Assembly (NCBI GenBank): GCA_014549065.1
Contig: JACDOX010000024.1
Location: 5,861,577 to 5,925,576, forward strand
Length of the DNA stretch: 64,000 nucleotides
Origin: Cardinalis cardinalis
Taxonomy: Eukaryota > Chordata > Aves > Passeriformes > Cardinalidae
Direction of reading: 5' to 3'
The stretch's first letter is position 1. Each line of letters begins with the position of its first letter. The notes under the pieces were generated by a model. The model did not search any database. It had not been told where the DNA came from and worked only from the letters and a program-made list of their open reading frames with translations. Of this stretch, positions 39,001 through 53,700 are shown one piece after another. A program made the position numbers and the translations under genes.

Positions 39001-42000
39001 TAATGTCATACCTTTAGTATTGCTAATTTCCAACAACTACAAACAGCAAGGACAACAGAGATATTTCTAAGTAAATGTATCATAGAAATTAGTTATAGAA
39101 TAATGTCTTTGTGGACCTATGTAGCTAAGGTCAATGCTGGCCAAGGCACCTNATACATTTTATAATTTAGATACAATACTGCTATCACATTCTAGCATTT
39201 CTAATAGAGTTAAAACTTAAACCTTTTAATTTTAAATCAGAAATATAGTGACACCAAAATGTAACTTTTTTTTCATAAAAAGGATAGTGATGCTTCATAA
39301 TTTAATGTGNATTTTATTAAGATCCAACAACAAATAATTCATGAGATACTAAATCTTGGAATAAATATTGATATGATTTAATATGAAATTTTATATTTGA
39401 AATATTCAGAAACAGTTGTAAGGAATTTATCTTATATAATTCCACCAGTTTTCCTATAGAGCAGTATTTTTTGTGTGGTATATAATTTACACAGTGACAA
39501 AGCTTTGGGGGCTCACAGGCTTTGAAAACACTGACAATCTGAAGAAGACATGTCAGCCTTTATCATTAATACTTCCTTTAAGACATGGAAAGGTTGCTTC
39601 ACCAGCTGTTTATTCTGAATACTTGCAATAGTGCTACCCTTACATTGTAAATAGTAAAACTCTCATTATTATTATTANCACAGCAGGACTTAAAATGGAA
39701 TTGTCCTCTGTGCCCCACAAAGCCCAAGAATGTAAATTTACAGCCTGTGAAGGAAGCTTAAATTTCTTGAAGTATTTTACCCTTCTATCTCTTAAAAAAC
39801 CCAAGACTGTGCACAAAATTTTAGCTTTCCTTAAAGCAGGCAGAAGCAAGAAAGGAGAGGGATATAAAGAGAACTATATGCCTTGTCACTGCTCTGAATA
39901 AGGAAAGACAAGCAATAGTTTATATGAAGCAAGCTTTAATTTTTGTTTAATTAGCAAGTTGAGAAGCATGGAGCTCCATCTGTTTTCCTAGGGGCTGCAA
40001 TAAATACTCCTTCCTGGAATTGTGGGTTGACAAACAAATTCACTCATTCTACTGCTATATCCACCTAATGCCAAAGACTGTATTTTGACCTAGAAAAAAA
40101 CCCATGCATATCCTACTGTCTTACATGGATCTCAGACAGTTTTTGCTTTAAGCAAGGGATGTTTGGAGTCAGCTGATATTTGGAAAGATAAATCCCACAT
40201 AAGCCCTTTGACAATGAGTTGCATTTCTGCCCTCTGTAAGTCATCCTTGGCTAACAGACTGTGGCACCTTCTGCATCAAAGAATAAAGCAGGAGATCCTA
40301 AAGAATTCTAGTCCAAGCAGCTCAGTTCAAAAACAGGACTTTTGAAATATCTGAGATATTGAGAAAAGGTTTAAAATTAGATTTGCATGAGGGTTTTTTC
40401 TTATTAAAATATTAGTAGACCAGTATAAACCCAGACTTTGAAAATCTGTGTTCAGTGTAGTTTTCTACTCTGTAACAGACAATGACCAGTTGTTCTTCTC
40501 TTTCTGGACAGTAACTCCCTAATTTCTTTACTAGAAGTCCTTGGTTCCTGTGCTTACACACACTTGGTTTCTTTAGAAAAAAAACCCAGTCATTATTTCT
40601 CAGACCTGNTGAAATATTTTCCAGACAGCTCCTTATCTAAATCCATTGCATTTGTTTCCTACAAACTGCTCAACTCCACTGTCCTAGAACCAAATCATGA
40701 AAGAGTTTAAGAACCTAGAAGATCCATACTTGTAGTACTTCACTGGGCAGGTCATAGCATTTGTAAGCTGCTGTAGATCAGTACTATAACCATCACAGAT
40801 GGTTTAAAATAGTGAAAAAGCCTCAGTTAACTGCTCTTTCCAGTTCCACTTGAGGGAAAGCTTACTTTTCAGACTCAGAGGACAAAAGGTAAGTTGCCTC
40901 TCAATCTGTTCTACCTGATACATACTACTAGTTAAGTCGTATTTTAATTGTATTGTTTAATTGTATTTTTATTCTATGGCTGCAGTTGCAAAATTTACCA
41001 TCTTCTTCAGTGAGGAATCAAACAGCATGGCAGAAGAAAGAATATTGGGATGGATTTTAACTTTCAGTACTGTAGGGTGAAGTCTAGAACTATTGCTACA
41101 ACAAGGCTTTACGGAGAGAGGTAAATGTTCATTTTCCATAACTAAACTGCTCCTAATATATTGTTTGTTCCATACATTGTTACATGAAATCTGCAGATCT
41201 ATCTCTCCTTATCACTTTAGAAAAGTGAAAAATTACATTGAATTTCAGAAGTAATATGTCTAATTTTCATTCTCTCAAACCTGAGTGAATTCCTTTTACA
41301 AAGCAGAAGTCTTTGAATTTTGTATCTCTCAAAATCAGAAAAAATGCACAAAAATTGAAGTTTTACTGTAAAATCTCTTCTTCAAATTGACCCCTATAGC
41401 ACTTCTTTTTATCAAAAAAGGGACACTAAAGCAGTTATATGGCTGACAATTTTAATACATGCAGTTTTTCAAGCATACTATACCATTATTTATCAAGTCA
41501 AGACTGATCTCTTGATATGTAAACTTTGACATATTAATTTTGTTTTGCTCTCTCCATTCTTGACAGATAGGATTACATCAAAACTATTTTGAAAATTAAG
41601 CAGACANAAGTTTCCTTCAGCAATGTAAGTAAAGTAAACATATCGTAGACACAGTATTCAAATTTGAAAGCAATTCTACTCCAAATATAAATAAGCTGTA
41701 TTTTTAGATGTATTCATTAATGGAAGGTGGATATAAAAGCCAAAGCTACATCTACTCTTCACTGGAAATGCCAGTCTCACTGTGCTTATATGCAAAACAT
41801 TCCATATAAAAATCAGTAAATGGTATTTCAGTATAAAAGAGTAATTTTACCATGTNTATATCATACTCTCTAAAATAACACTGTGCAAGAAGGGATCATA
41901 CAACCACACATCAAACCTTGCTAAACAAAATTTTCATGAAGAATAACCTATTCCTCAAATTTTCAATATGTAAAAATACAAGCTAAGTTTAAAAACAAAC

Positions 42001-42790
42001 CAAATAATTACTGTAAGTAAATCTGATTTGACCAAAAATNGGCACATAAAAAATTGAACATAAACATCCTCAGCTGCTCATATAATCTTTGAAACAGCTA
42101 CTTTTACAGTAGTTTATATCCTTTAACAGTTCACAAAAAATGGTCTGGTGTATCTGTAAGCAGGTTTAGAAGTCTGGGTAGAGCTTCACGGTACAGATAN
42201 AGAATATTAAGTGACATGAATGTTCCCCTGAAAGTGAAGGTAAAACATTTATATTGGAGAGATGAGTGCTCAGAGGATCCCAAAACACTGAAAAAACAAG
42301 GGAATCTGTATTTCCTTTGATCTTTTATTCAAAATTATTTTTGAAAAGAGAAAAAAACAGAGCTGTACCTTTGCTTAGCAAAAAAAGTGTCTTAGCTGTG
42401 CTCACNATTTATAAAATTTATATAATTTAAATTATTTTAACTCTCACACATCATGCACAAAGACATTTTTGCACAATAAATAAAATAATAATGTCAACAA
42501 GCCTTTTAGGTTTCTCGTGGCCAGACAAACTCACTGCTGAATTTTCTGAAGAATCTCAAACCTTAGTTTATGTAGAATCTTTAGAGCCATAATTAAACCC
42601 TGTCAGGAAGTAATATAACACTGTTATTTGTGAGAAATTAGGTGGAAGAAAATAATGGGTTTGACTCTCCATTCTTACACTGGTTTTTGTGCAAATGTGG
42701 GGTGAAAATCATAGCTAACAAGTCTGGTTTTCCTAAATATGCAGAACATANGGAATGAAAAAGTTATTATTATTTCTTCAGTAGATTATA

Positions 42791-42836
42791 TGATCCAGTC
42801 ATACCATACTGTATGATACAGTCATACCATAGCTGC
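42791..42836. repeat. Two-copy tandem repeat, 23-base unit
   Basis: TGATCCAGTCATACCATACT-type sequence at 42791-42813 is repeated at 42814-42836 as TGATACAGTCATACCATAGC, with a few mismatches. Small local duplication with no associated gene. Confidence 0.8.
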
Positions 42837-45800
42837 TATCTGAATATATATTTTTGTCATGTTCTATGAGACTATAAAAGTACTGTAACTATATCAGAAC
42901 TGTAAGTGGAATAACAGCAGACTAAATGGTGATAAAGCAGCTGGTACACAAAATGAGTGGGACTTAAATTTGAAAATATCCATATCCTTTTTTGTGTGTG
43001 AGAGAAATGTAATGCAATTTGTGATTTGGATCTCCTGATGCTGCAGCTGCCACAGGAAAGCTTCCAGCATATTCTTCAACCACACTACTCTGCAGTTTAG
43101 CTTCNCAAGATTGAAATGAATGCTAAATATCTTCTTCATAAAATCCTCTCTCTGTTTTTATGAAAACAATTCCTTTCTCTAAGTTCTTCTTTAACAAGAA
43201 CAGTGATCTTCAAAAGAGCTAACTTCAGCCCTTTGCCCAATTGCAGAGATCTAGGAGATTTGTTACATTTTTGTTTGGAGAAGAGGCAATTACTAGAAAT
43301 TCTTTCATAGGTGTTGATTTGCCAAAAGCAAACACATTTGGTCTTGAATTNTTGGTCAACACACCTCATTCCCTTGTTCTGACTACCTCTCGCCAGAACT
43401 AAATGCAATTTTCAAGTGTTACAGATGCTTAATTGCACACTATTTCAAATTTCCTCTCAGTTGCTTAATTGCAGATTTAGACTTAGATACAGAGGCATTC
43501 TTGCTTCTCTAGTGAAAGCTGTGACCCAAAATAAAAATCATGACAGTATCTCCTTGTCCATCTGGCTCTTGGATTTTNGCCTTACAGCTCTGAAATCCTG
43601 CTTCAACGATGGGTGGTCAGCTAATAGATTTTTTTCTAGAAACTGAAATCAAGTATTCAAAAGCAGACTTCTGAAATCTGGCATTCTCAGAATGAATCAG
43701 AGAAGAAACATGCTAGCAAACCTATCAGCTCCTACCATATGCTGACTTTCCCCAGCTTGTTTAAGGTCAGAGGTCTCCAAGAGGTAAAAGTCTTTAAGTG
43801 AAGTTTGCTTCACTTAGATAATAAATGAGAATGATGAGAAAGAATTGCCTGGACAGTCCATTTTGTTTTGGAGAAAATGAAGGTAAGCTCTCTCTCAGAT
43901 CAGATTTCTATACAGCCTCACCCAATGATATTCTAAAAGCAGTAAAAAAGCTGAGGAATAAAAAAAGTTCTATTTATAGAGCTCCTAACTAGTCAGATAT
44001 CGTGGAAAATAGATCCTGAAATATGCAAGGATTTCACATTAATCATATTCCTACCTACAGGAGTACAGGTGTGATAAAAGACCAGCACATAAGGCTGGAC
44101 TCCTTTCTGGACACTATTTCAATGACATACCAAGCGCTTCAGCTGTAGTTCCACCCTGACATTAGAATTTCATTAGTTTATTATTTTACTCAGATGCCAC
44201 AAAATAATCAGCCTTTGGCTGATTGTACGTATGCAAAGCCAGACTAGATTGCCATACCCTCAAATTTGTCTGGAAAAACACAAAATATTTTANGAATAGT
44301 GTCAGTAATTAAATAATACTCAACACCATATTTAAGCAGTCTGTGACAGCTAATGACAGCTGCATAGCTGTAAGAGCTCATGCATTCTCAGAGATATTTT
44401 TAAACTCTGGCTGCTGAAATCCCTCAAAATTACTAAAAAACCTTCCAACTCTTAAAAATTATTTCAGGGCTCCAAAGATTTCTGATGCCCTGCCATCTAC
44501 AACAAATTCAAAAGCGCTATTTTTTCATAATCAAATATATGAATATGCACAAAAGCACATATTCAAATTCATTTATATATACTTGATTTATATATATTTA
44601 CAGGGAAAAAAATAATCCAGCGAAAAAGTGACTGCATAGGTACTGTGAGAAAGATTTCTCAAGTGAATTTTTCAAATTTTTCACGATGACGCTTTATCAA
44701 GACATTTCAAAATAAATGTCAGTAAAAATTAATCTTCTACAGTATCATCTCCCAAACATGCTGAAATAATGGCCTATTTCATGTTGTTTACCACGAAGTA
44801 CAAAATATGTATACAAAATATAAAAAGTTACAGCTCTCGAAGGCAGAAATGGATTAATTTACTATTGACCTAGAAACTGCCCCAGAACACTTTGGTGGAA
44901 GTGTCACAACCTCATTATGGCACTTCATGAAAAAAAGCCCCAAACCAATCAAACAATTAAAATACACAAGTCTTGCAGTGAAGGCAGAGAATATTTGAGA
45001 GCCGCAATGTTCTGAGCAATGTTTCTCTACACTACTGAGCCTAGTGACCACGCAAGCTGAGCTACAGCTGCACCTGCAAGATCTTCTCTAAAAGAGTGTC
45101 TGACAGTTGATGGCATAACAACTTTACTGATTTCACTTAATTTGACAATTTTTTTTTTATGAACTGAATAGATAGCAAATTTGCAATCAGACTTTAGTCC
45201 TGTGAAGATACATGGAAGCTTATAGTAAAGGACCTGGAAATCAATAGTCTGTCATAGAGATGGGGGATTTAAAATTTTTTTTTTAGCATGAGGATTTTTA
45301 TCAAGTAAAATAAANTTCTAGTAAAATAAATTATTTTTCTACAGAAATGGACAGATAACTCATCCTTTTAATTTTTATTTTAAAAGTGATAAGTAAGAAC
45401 ATTGATTTTTCCATGAGCATTTTCTTTGAAGTTCTGAACTGCCTTTTCTCCTGCTTAAAATACACTAAGTATAATATAGCTCTAATAAATCCCTTCACAA
45501 TTGTTCTAGAGACAGAGTCACAGACCATGCTGGAGTCATGATGATTTGATTTAGTAATTCTGATTGACTAAAAGAGTGCAAACTGCTTTCCCCAGAAGGT
45601 TGTTTGAAGAGATAATTTCTTGGTACAGCCCACCAAACATAAATGCAAACAGGATCAGGAGCTGATGTTAGAGGCTATAATGTACCTCAGATTTCCCTCT
45701 TTAAAAAGGAAAGCAATGAGCTGATGCAATTGCAGCAAAAGATAGACTATTGAGGGGAACATATATTTTCCCTTTTCCTCTTTTTTTTTGTAATAACATG

Positions 45801-46443
45801 CAGAAATTCTTACAGACAAACATTGGATTTAAGTAGAAAGTGCCTATATGAAGAGGGAAGGGCATTTAAAACTAGATAATCCAATGAACTCTACCACTGG
45901 CTGAATAAAAAAGATTGCTATTTTACAAAGATTAGAGATTAAATTTGGTGGTAATACATTACTGATAGTTTTATGCTTCCAGAGGTTTAAGCTTCCCTCT
46001 AAAAATTGCCTTTGAATGATAAAAAATTGTAAGTAATGGAAGGATAGTTGGTTTCAGTGATCTGTTATAAATCTCCTCACAAGCCAAAAGTGAGAGAGAG
46101 GATGAAACTTCACCCAAATCTCAAACTTGCAGTGGAGTTGGGCTGCACAAAAGAGGGAATTCTACCGTGTTCTACCAGTCTCAGGAGATGAACATACACA
46201 CTACTGTCATCAGATGTGCTGATGTGATTTATTTGAGACACAAATGTTGATGTTGACAGCTTTACTTCAGGCAACAGATGTCNGTATATGTGTATTTAGT
46301 GTAAGTTACTAATTTCATTCTTTTGCTGAGTACAGTTTAGCAGATATTTTGCTTTATGCTTCACTGTTCATCACAGTGCTAGCCAATCTATCCAAGGTTT
46401 CAGGCCAACAAGAGGCCATATTATGTTTCCAAACACTATGAGA

Positions 46444-47720
46444 TACAGAATCACAGAATAAACTAAGTTGGAAAAGACCTCTGAGATCATCAAGTACAAC
46501 CCATTACCTTGTCAACTAGACCATGGCACTAGGTGCCACATCCAGTCTTTCCTTAAACCCCTCAGAGATGGTGACTCCATCACCTCCCTGGGCAGCCCAT
46601 TCCAATGCCCAGTGACCCTTTCCATGAGCAATTTCTTCTTAGGTCCAACCTAAACCTCCTCTGGTGCAGCCTGAGTCTGTGTGCTCTTGTCCTGTAGCTG
46701 GNTGTCTGGGAGAAGAGACTGACCCTCGCCTGGCTACAGCCTCCTTTCAGGGAGATGTAGAGAGTGATTGGGTCTCCCCTGAGCCTTTTCTCCAGGCTAA
46801 ACATCCCCAGCTTCTGCAGCTGCTCCTCACTGTGCTGGTGTTCCACACCCTTCATCAGCCTCATTGCCCTTCTCTGGACATGCTCCAGCATCTCAACATC
46901 CCTCCTAAACTGAGGAGTCCAGCGCTGGACACGACACTCAAGGTGCAGCCTCACCAGTGCTGAGTACCAGGGAGCAATCNCTGCCCTGGTCCTGCTGGCC
47001 ACACTGTTCCTGACACAGGCCAGGATGCCATGGCCACCTGGGCACGCTGCTGGCTCACGTTCAGCTGCTGTTAATCGGTACCCCCAGGTCCCCTTCTGCC
47101 TGGGCACTGTCCAGCCACCCTGTCCCCAGCCTGCAGTGCCACATGGGATTGTTGTGGCCAAAGTACAGGACACGGCACTTGGTCTTGTTGAACCTCGTAT
47201 CATTGGATTCATTCCACGGATCCAGCTTGTCTGGGGCCTTCTGCAGAGNCCTCCTACCCTCCAGCAGATCAACACACACNCCCAGCTTGGTGNTGTCTGT
47301 NAATTTCCTAATGGTAGACTCAATCCTCTCATCCCCATCATCAATAAAGATCCTAAACAGGACTGTGCCCAAAGCTGCTCATGGGGGATGCCCCCAGGGA
47401 CCATCCACCAGNTGGATGCAGCACCATTCACCACCACTCATTGGGCCCAGCCATCCAGCCAGCTCTGAACCCCAGTAAAGGGTGCACTTGTCCAANCCAT
47501 GGACTGCCAGCTTTTCCAGGAGTGTGGTGTGGGAGATGGTGTCAAAGGCTTTGCTGAAGTCCAGGTAGACAACATCCACAANCTTCCTCTCATCCACCAG
47601 ANGGGCTNCCTCATCATAAAAGGAGATCAGGCTNGTCAGGCAGGACCTGACCCTCCTGAATCTATTCTGGCTGGGTCTTATCCCCTGGATGTCCCCTTGA
47701 GTGTGATCACACTCAAGATG
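46444..47720 (-). mobile_element. Largest CR1 LINE copy, reverse transcriptase to 3' end, decayed
   Basis: The 3' tip (TACAGAATCACAGAATAAAC on the plus strand) is at the low end. Read on the minus strand, the order is FRRVRSCL and LISFYDE, then VDVVYLDFSKAFDT (RT motif A, about 47556-47579), HTTLLEKLAVH, a short frame with TVLFRIFIDD, the YADD-box region near 47.30 kb, then RFNKTKCRVLYFGHNNPM, AEGDLGVPINSS, NSVASRTRA, SALVRLHLECRVQ, VQRRAMRLMKG and LGMFSLEKRLRGDPITLY. These blocks fall in several frames, so at least two frameshifts have occurred. At the catalytic box the codons read TTN-ACA-GAC-ANC: the second Asp codon has become ANC and cannot encode Asp. The element has no endonuclease domain (5' truncated). 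The upper boundary is approximate. About a dozen N characters lie within it. Confidence 0.92.
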
Positions 47721-50700
47721 ATACATCAAAGCTGACCACTGAGTCAATCTGGAACTCATGTTCCCAACNACATGAAACAGAGGTTCAATTACTAACCTTA
47801 GATAATTTTCTGTGTCTACTACTAATATAAAAGTATGGCAAAGAAAAGCAGTTCCCATAATAACGCAAAAGAAATCTTTTCCTTTATCAAAACCATACAT
47901 TAATAGTTTTTTATTTGTTCAGAAATNTCAGATGTTAGTAGTAATTTTCTCCACATATTATTTATATTTATAATAGAGTCATAAGAAGACAATAAAACAC
48001 ACTGCAAATAACATGCATGGAAGAGAGTCATCTGAACTGACTGTATGACACTAGAGTCAACATAGTCTTTATCAATACAGTTGTATTGACAGAGGTTAGC
48101 TCAACACTGGGCAGCTTAAGTTCCTGGACTCCTTCAAAAAAATATGCTCTCCTAGAACCTGATTTGGGACTGACAAATCTTGGCCCCTACTCTGAAATGC
48201 TGCTCATCAGGTTCTGCCTTGCAACAAATCAAGCCTACATTAGTGTTTTGTTTTCTATCAGGCAATCTGAAGCAAAATCTCTGTTGTCTCAACTCACTTT
48301 GGTTTGCATTGTGATTTCAGAGTGCACTACATACAAATGGAGACATAAATACAAGAATCCAGAACAAGTACCTTCCCTTGCTCTTTGGTTAGGCTCAGAG
48401 CACCCGCATATCCCTACAGATAACCACTCCCTCAACGCATTTCCAGAGCTACTGACATCTCCTCACTGCCCTTCTCTAAGCTTTGCTCAGTGCCAGCAGT
48501 GTTGAGGCTGATGGTGTAGACAAAGTTATTCCTCACNCTGTGCCACCACGATGCATGAAGAATACTTAATCAAAAATATAAATAAAAATTAATTTACTTT
48601 GTTAGACCCATCAGTAGGAGTAACACATTTCACAGGAATAAGCGCTCTTAGTCATGCAGAACTGTAAAATTCCTCTAAGTGTAAAAATAACACAGAATGT
48701 TTAAGTTTCCATGAATCATTAATTTTAATTTTTCCAGTGAAAATACTGAATCCATACTCTTCTCATTAGTTTACACCTTTGAGTGAATCACAGTTCAACT
48801 GAATTTTGCCAGCTGTCACTTTAAAACAATCCTAGCCTCACAGTCCTCCCTAAATGTTCTGCTAAGTATAACTGCCAATTGAATAGTGAACTATACAGGA
48901 ATAGAGGAGGCAAAATAAAACTTATTTACTAAAATCAGTAGTAAGAAATTTAGGATTAAAAATACCGTGATGTATACTAACACTACTGCATTCAAACTGA
49001 AAATACAACCCATAAATAAAGGTAAAATTATTACTTTAATGCTTCTTTCACATTAATTTCCTACAAAAAGACATATCTATAGGCATAGTTCCTCATAAGT
49101 TCCTCAGCAAAAATTTTATTCACATCTCAAAGTATTTAAAACCATTAAAATCACTTAAGCACTTTGTTTCTTGCCTTAAATCATAGGATAGTTCAACATG
49201 CCAACTATTTTGTGTTTTCTGCCTTCACCTGCTTTCTTTCTCTGCTTTAAGACAGATGTAAGAAAAAGAANAAAATTTCAGATAGATCACCCACCTTTCA
49301 ACATCATCACCTGATACTGTTGATAGTGAATAAATTTTGAGTATCAGGCAGGCAACAGATCCTCTTGCATTACAAATTTCTAAACAATGTATAAAAAGAC
49401 CTTGAGGACAAAGTGCATTATATAAAATAAAATTAATACTGTTCTAGAATGGTAGTGTCCCCTGCTTGGTCCAATGTGCAGCAAATCANGAAGGCAGTGG
49501 CAGTAGGATCTAGATCTGAGACAACTACTGGGAATATATTTGAAATGTGCAATGAAATCAGCCAATTACTTACACTCTCCTCTCAGACAGGGATGGGGAA
49601 GTTTCATCAGTGCTGCACAGCAAGATTGGTAATATTCATCAGGGGAAAAACCTTGTCATTTCCAACAGATTGTCATCACAATTTATATGATGATGAGAAT
49701 ATTCCTCCACAGAGAAATAAACAGTCTGTGCTCTCTCAGCCTATATTGTTCTCGTTTTCCCTATAAAGAATGCTTATTATCTGAAACTCTATACAGCTTG
49801 TATTCAGTTGGACCAAGCAATATCAAACTAACACACATTGATGTGTAATAATCCTTATTAGCCTTAATTGTCTGGAAAGCACCAGTACATTTCTTTACTT
49901 TCCATGCAAATTATGGTAAAATAATCCAACACTGAAAGCTCTTCTGAAATTGAGGCAGAAACATGGTTTCTAGCTATGATTCAGAAACTGTACCATGATC
50001 CTATTTCTGGAATAGGAGGAAAGCACTCCCATTGCTATTCCTCCTACTGGTCCCTTGCTTTTATTGGTCACATCCACTCAGCTGCAAAAGAAATAGCAGC
50101 TCTGGTTTAGCTCCACTGCTTCTGGAAGAAAAAGAAAAGGTACTTTCTGACTTTATCTCATTACATTGCAGAGTAGAAGTGGCCACACTCTATATGACAA
50201 GAATTCCACATAGGAAAGTTGCATTGACTGCTCTGCTTGGTATTATTCCCATAGGTATTATGTAGAAAAAAAAATGTTTTTATGAAAAGCAAAAGCTACA
50301 TGAATATTTACTTGAGACAAAGACTTAAAGCTCTTTCTATTTTGTTGTATTTAAAGATCCCGTATTCTTCACTTACTCTAATTATTGAATTTTTTGAGCA
50401 AGCAACACACTTCACAAAGCTTCTACAACTGAAAAATACCACAGACAGTTCTGTGCTCAATTACTTTTTAAATTGATTTGAGGTTTTTTTTGAAAGCATG
50501 TGTTATGCATGAGCATACAGTTAGTTTTGCGTTGTGGCTTTTGGCAAGAAGGATTAGTTTTCCTGATTTCTGCTACCAAAATCACACTAATTAGGTTTAT
50601 CTTAGAACCATAAGGATTCTAAGTTTTCCTTTGTGTTTCTTCCTAGAGNAGGATGCAGATGTTACCTATAGATCAAAACAGCCAGTTAATATTCAGTACA

Positions 50701-53700
50701 GTCACCCTTCCCAGTTCACTGCATGCAGAGCAGATGCAGAAAAACTATCAGACCATTTTATTGACTGGCTGGAAAAACAAACTATGGAAAATATTGGGCC
50801 ATGCAGCACTACTGATTTTCAAGCAGGAGGAGGGTAAATGCTGGGGCAGCCCCACAGCTGGGGCAGCTCTCAGCCCAATTCCAGCTAAAACTTAGAAGCC
50901 AACCAGAAAACAAGTACTTTTTCAGAGATAGTCTGTGGGGCATAGGTGTGGATTGGGGTTAAAACACTGTCTTTATGAGCTCTGATGGCCACAAATTGCA
51001 GTTCTCTGGCACAACAGAATTATGCAAAAAGAAAAAACCTGACTCTTGTGGAAACAAAATAATTTCTCTAGATACTCGAGGCACATTAAATACTTCACAG
51101 TAACACATTTTTAATGTGTTTTAGCTGAACACTTCAACAATGTTCTTATTTTCCTGTCAGACTGAATAATTCTGTTCCACTTTTGGACTCCAAGTGCTAT
51201 ACTCTTACCCACTTAGTAAAATGATTAAACTTATTAATTGTCAATATAGCTGAACTGATTAACAAATGCTCACATTCTCCATTCTAGAAACAATTCTATC
51301 AAATTAAAATTATTGTAAGTTTATAAGGCATAGCATATTTTAATAAAATTTTCAAATATTTATCCTTCAAAATTTTATAGCTGTGTACAGAGAATAATAT
51401 TAATATTTTTGATTACTGTCAGAATAACACTGCCTTACCCAGTCTGTATTTGAGCAGANAAGCTCTAAGTTTGTTCTCACCAGACTTCCAATAAAAATAC
51501 ATATCACAGAATAATAAAAGAAAATAATAGTAAATAACACTAACCTTGAATCTGAGAACATTTGTCATTTATTTCTGAATAAAAGGGCCTGTAAGCATAT
51601 TTCTCACAATACTCCTCTGAAATCCTTAAATTCCAAAATTATATGAAACCCACTTGTACAGCTATAAATATTTCCAAGGTATTTGCAATGCAAATCACTT
51701 TATTATTGTCTCCTGCCTTTGACACTGCCTATATTTTTTTAAAGACTACACAGTAAAGCTCTGGTCCAGCATTACTATTTTCTGCCACTGTTAACATGTC
51801 AGAAGTCTTTAAAAACTACTTCNCTGTCAGCCTTTCTGCCACTGTTATTTATATCCACCAACACAGGATTCAAAGCTTCTGAAGGCCACAGAAACCTGCA
51901 TGATGGGCACCACAATGTCTGCCAGACCAACCCAGCTACTCACTGTTCTCCTGCTAAAGCTGGCCTTTCAGTGATGCTCACCATCACTGCTGGTACAATT
52001 CACCACTTGGTTGAACTTGCAGCTTTCACAAAGACCATGCCCCTAGAACTTCTACATGATGTTTCTGAAAAATATGTACTCTGCCAGTGCCATAAATAAG
52101 AACAGAAAAATCTTTATTTAGGGAAAACTAAGGGAGAAATCTCATGCCTAGCAGAGGGTGCTGGAAGGAGCTGCCCACATGCTCAGCCAGCTGAAGCTTA
52201 CGGTAAGATCAGATTCCACAGCTCTCCCATGGATGAGGTGACACAGGCCTTACAGTATACACAATTTTTTGGCTCTCTTCTGCATGTGGCATATTTTCTA
52301 CATGTACAAGTAAGTCTGCATAGAGTAGGAACAGAGTCACCCAATTTTACAAGAATTTTGCTGTGGTATGAATGGTGAGATACAAGTTGACTAATAACAC
52401 ACCTCCATCACCTGGAATTTTTATTTTTTCCATAGCACTGGGTTATTTCTGCAAAGAAACTTAAAAGCTGTTTTCTTTGATACTAAATTATATTGCACTG
52501 AAATATGTGAAGCAACAAAATAGTTGAAAAGTTATGGCCTNGCATACCTACTAACTGTATGCTAATAAGTACAATTACAAATTCTAACAAGATACTTTCT
52601 CTTACAGAAGTGGCTTTTTGTTTCATTTACTATTTTCATATAAGAAAAATGAAAGAAAATACAATTACTGAAACAGCATAAANCAGAACTTCTGGGTAGG
52701 TATACAGATAATTTAAATTACTAATATAGATATTAATAGGATAACTAATGAGTATATCTAGAATTTCTTATAGAATCTNGGGGGATTTTCCACAGGGCTC
52801 AAAGCACATTGTGTACCAAAAAGTAACATTTTTACTTGNATTCTGTTAAATCACTNTCTCTTAGTAACTTTTAGTTGCCAAGAAGTAACAGCCAGCAGNA
52901 ATCCTTATAGTGGTGATAGATATGTTTTATGTATAGAAATGTTTCCCAGTTTCCCAGTAACCCAGTTTCACACTTTTGATCAGCAATGCACTTTTACAGG
53001 ACTTCATAGTATATTTACAATTTTATGTCACATGAATATTTTAGGATTTCTCTGCAGGTTTTGTTAGAAGGTAATTTTATTTCTTTATGGACCTTCTGAT
53101 AGTCAGATAACTTTAAAAAATTGCTTTAATCTCCCCAGGTTTCAGAAAAGACCAGCCCTCACTTTGCTACTTCTTAGCAAAAAGGAATACANTCTAGCTG
53201 TCCTAGGAGTGCATTTATAAAACACACATCTCATCTGACTATAAAATGGGCTAGTATTGCTTCCAAGTCTTTAAAAGTTTTTGGTTAACATTTATGGAAA
53301 CTCTTACGACAAAGTGCTGGTTTCAAAGCTAAAGATTCAGCCAGAACCATGACACCATGCACTGCAGCAGTTTGAGGATGTTTTCTCCCTCTCCAATGCA
53401 CATGCCTAGTTCCTGAGTAGGAACCTACTGGCAACTCCTTTTACTTTCCATTTAGGTCCGTGCTTAGCTCTGGGCTTTAGATGTGTGCTTAGCTTAATAA
53501 CTGAAATGTGTGAGAGCTAGAAATACTGTTCATAGATACTGAAAGAGAAAAATAGTCTTTTTGAATTTGAATTCTGTTGAAATCAACATCATGTAGGATG
53601 TGAAGATTCTTTGAATGTTCAGAAGTTGTGCATGTTAGAATTCACATGTGTTACTGTATACAACCAATTTAAGAAAACAACAAAAAAAACTGGTATCACA

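Larger units (their letters stand above)
34247..46443. other. AT-rich non-coding DNA between two CR1 copies
   Basis: Apart from the tandem repeats at 36.0 and 42.8 kb, nothing is recognised. Open frames up to about 105 codons look like chance. The interval 36608-38517 has no N characters, one of the longest such gaps in the window. Confidence 0.5.

Noticed and set aside
46580..47437. 285-codon minus-strand open frame, the longest in the window
   Set aside because: It lies inside a CR1 copy. Its last third reads as the CR1 ORF2 tail (VQRRAMRLMKG, FSLEKRLRGDP), while its first part is in a different frame from the RT motifs, so it is transposon debris and not a host gene.
48086..48505. 139-codon plus-strand open frame
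   Set aside because: No recognisable domain and no splice signals tied to it. An open frame of this length is expected about once or twice by chance in six frames of 64 kb at AT-rich stop frequency.
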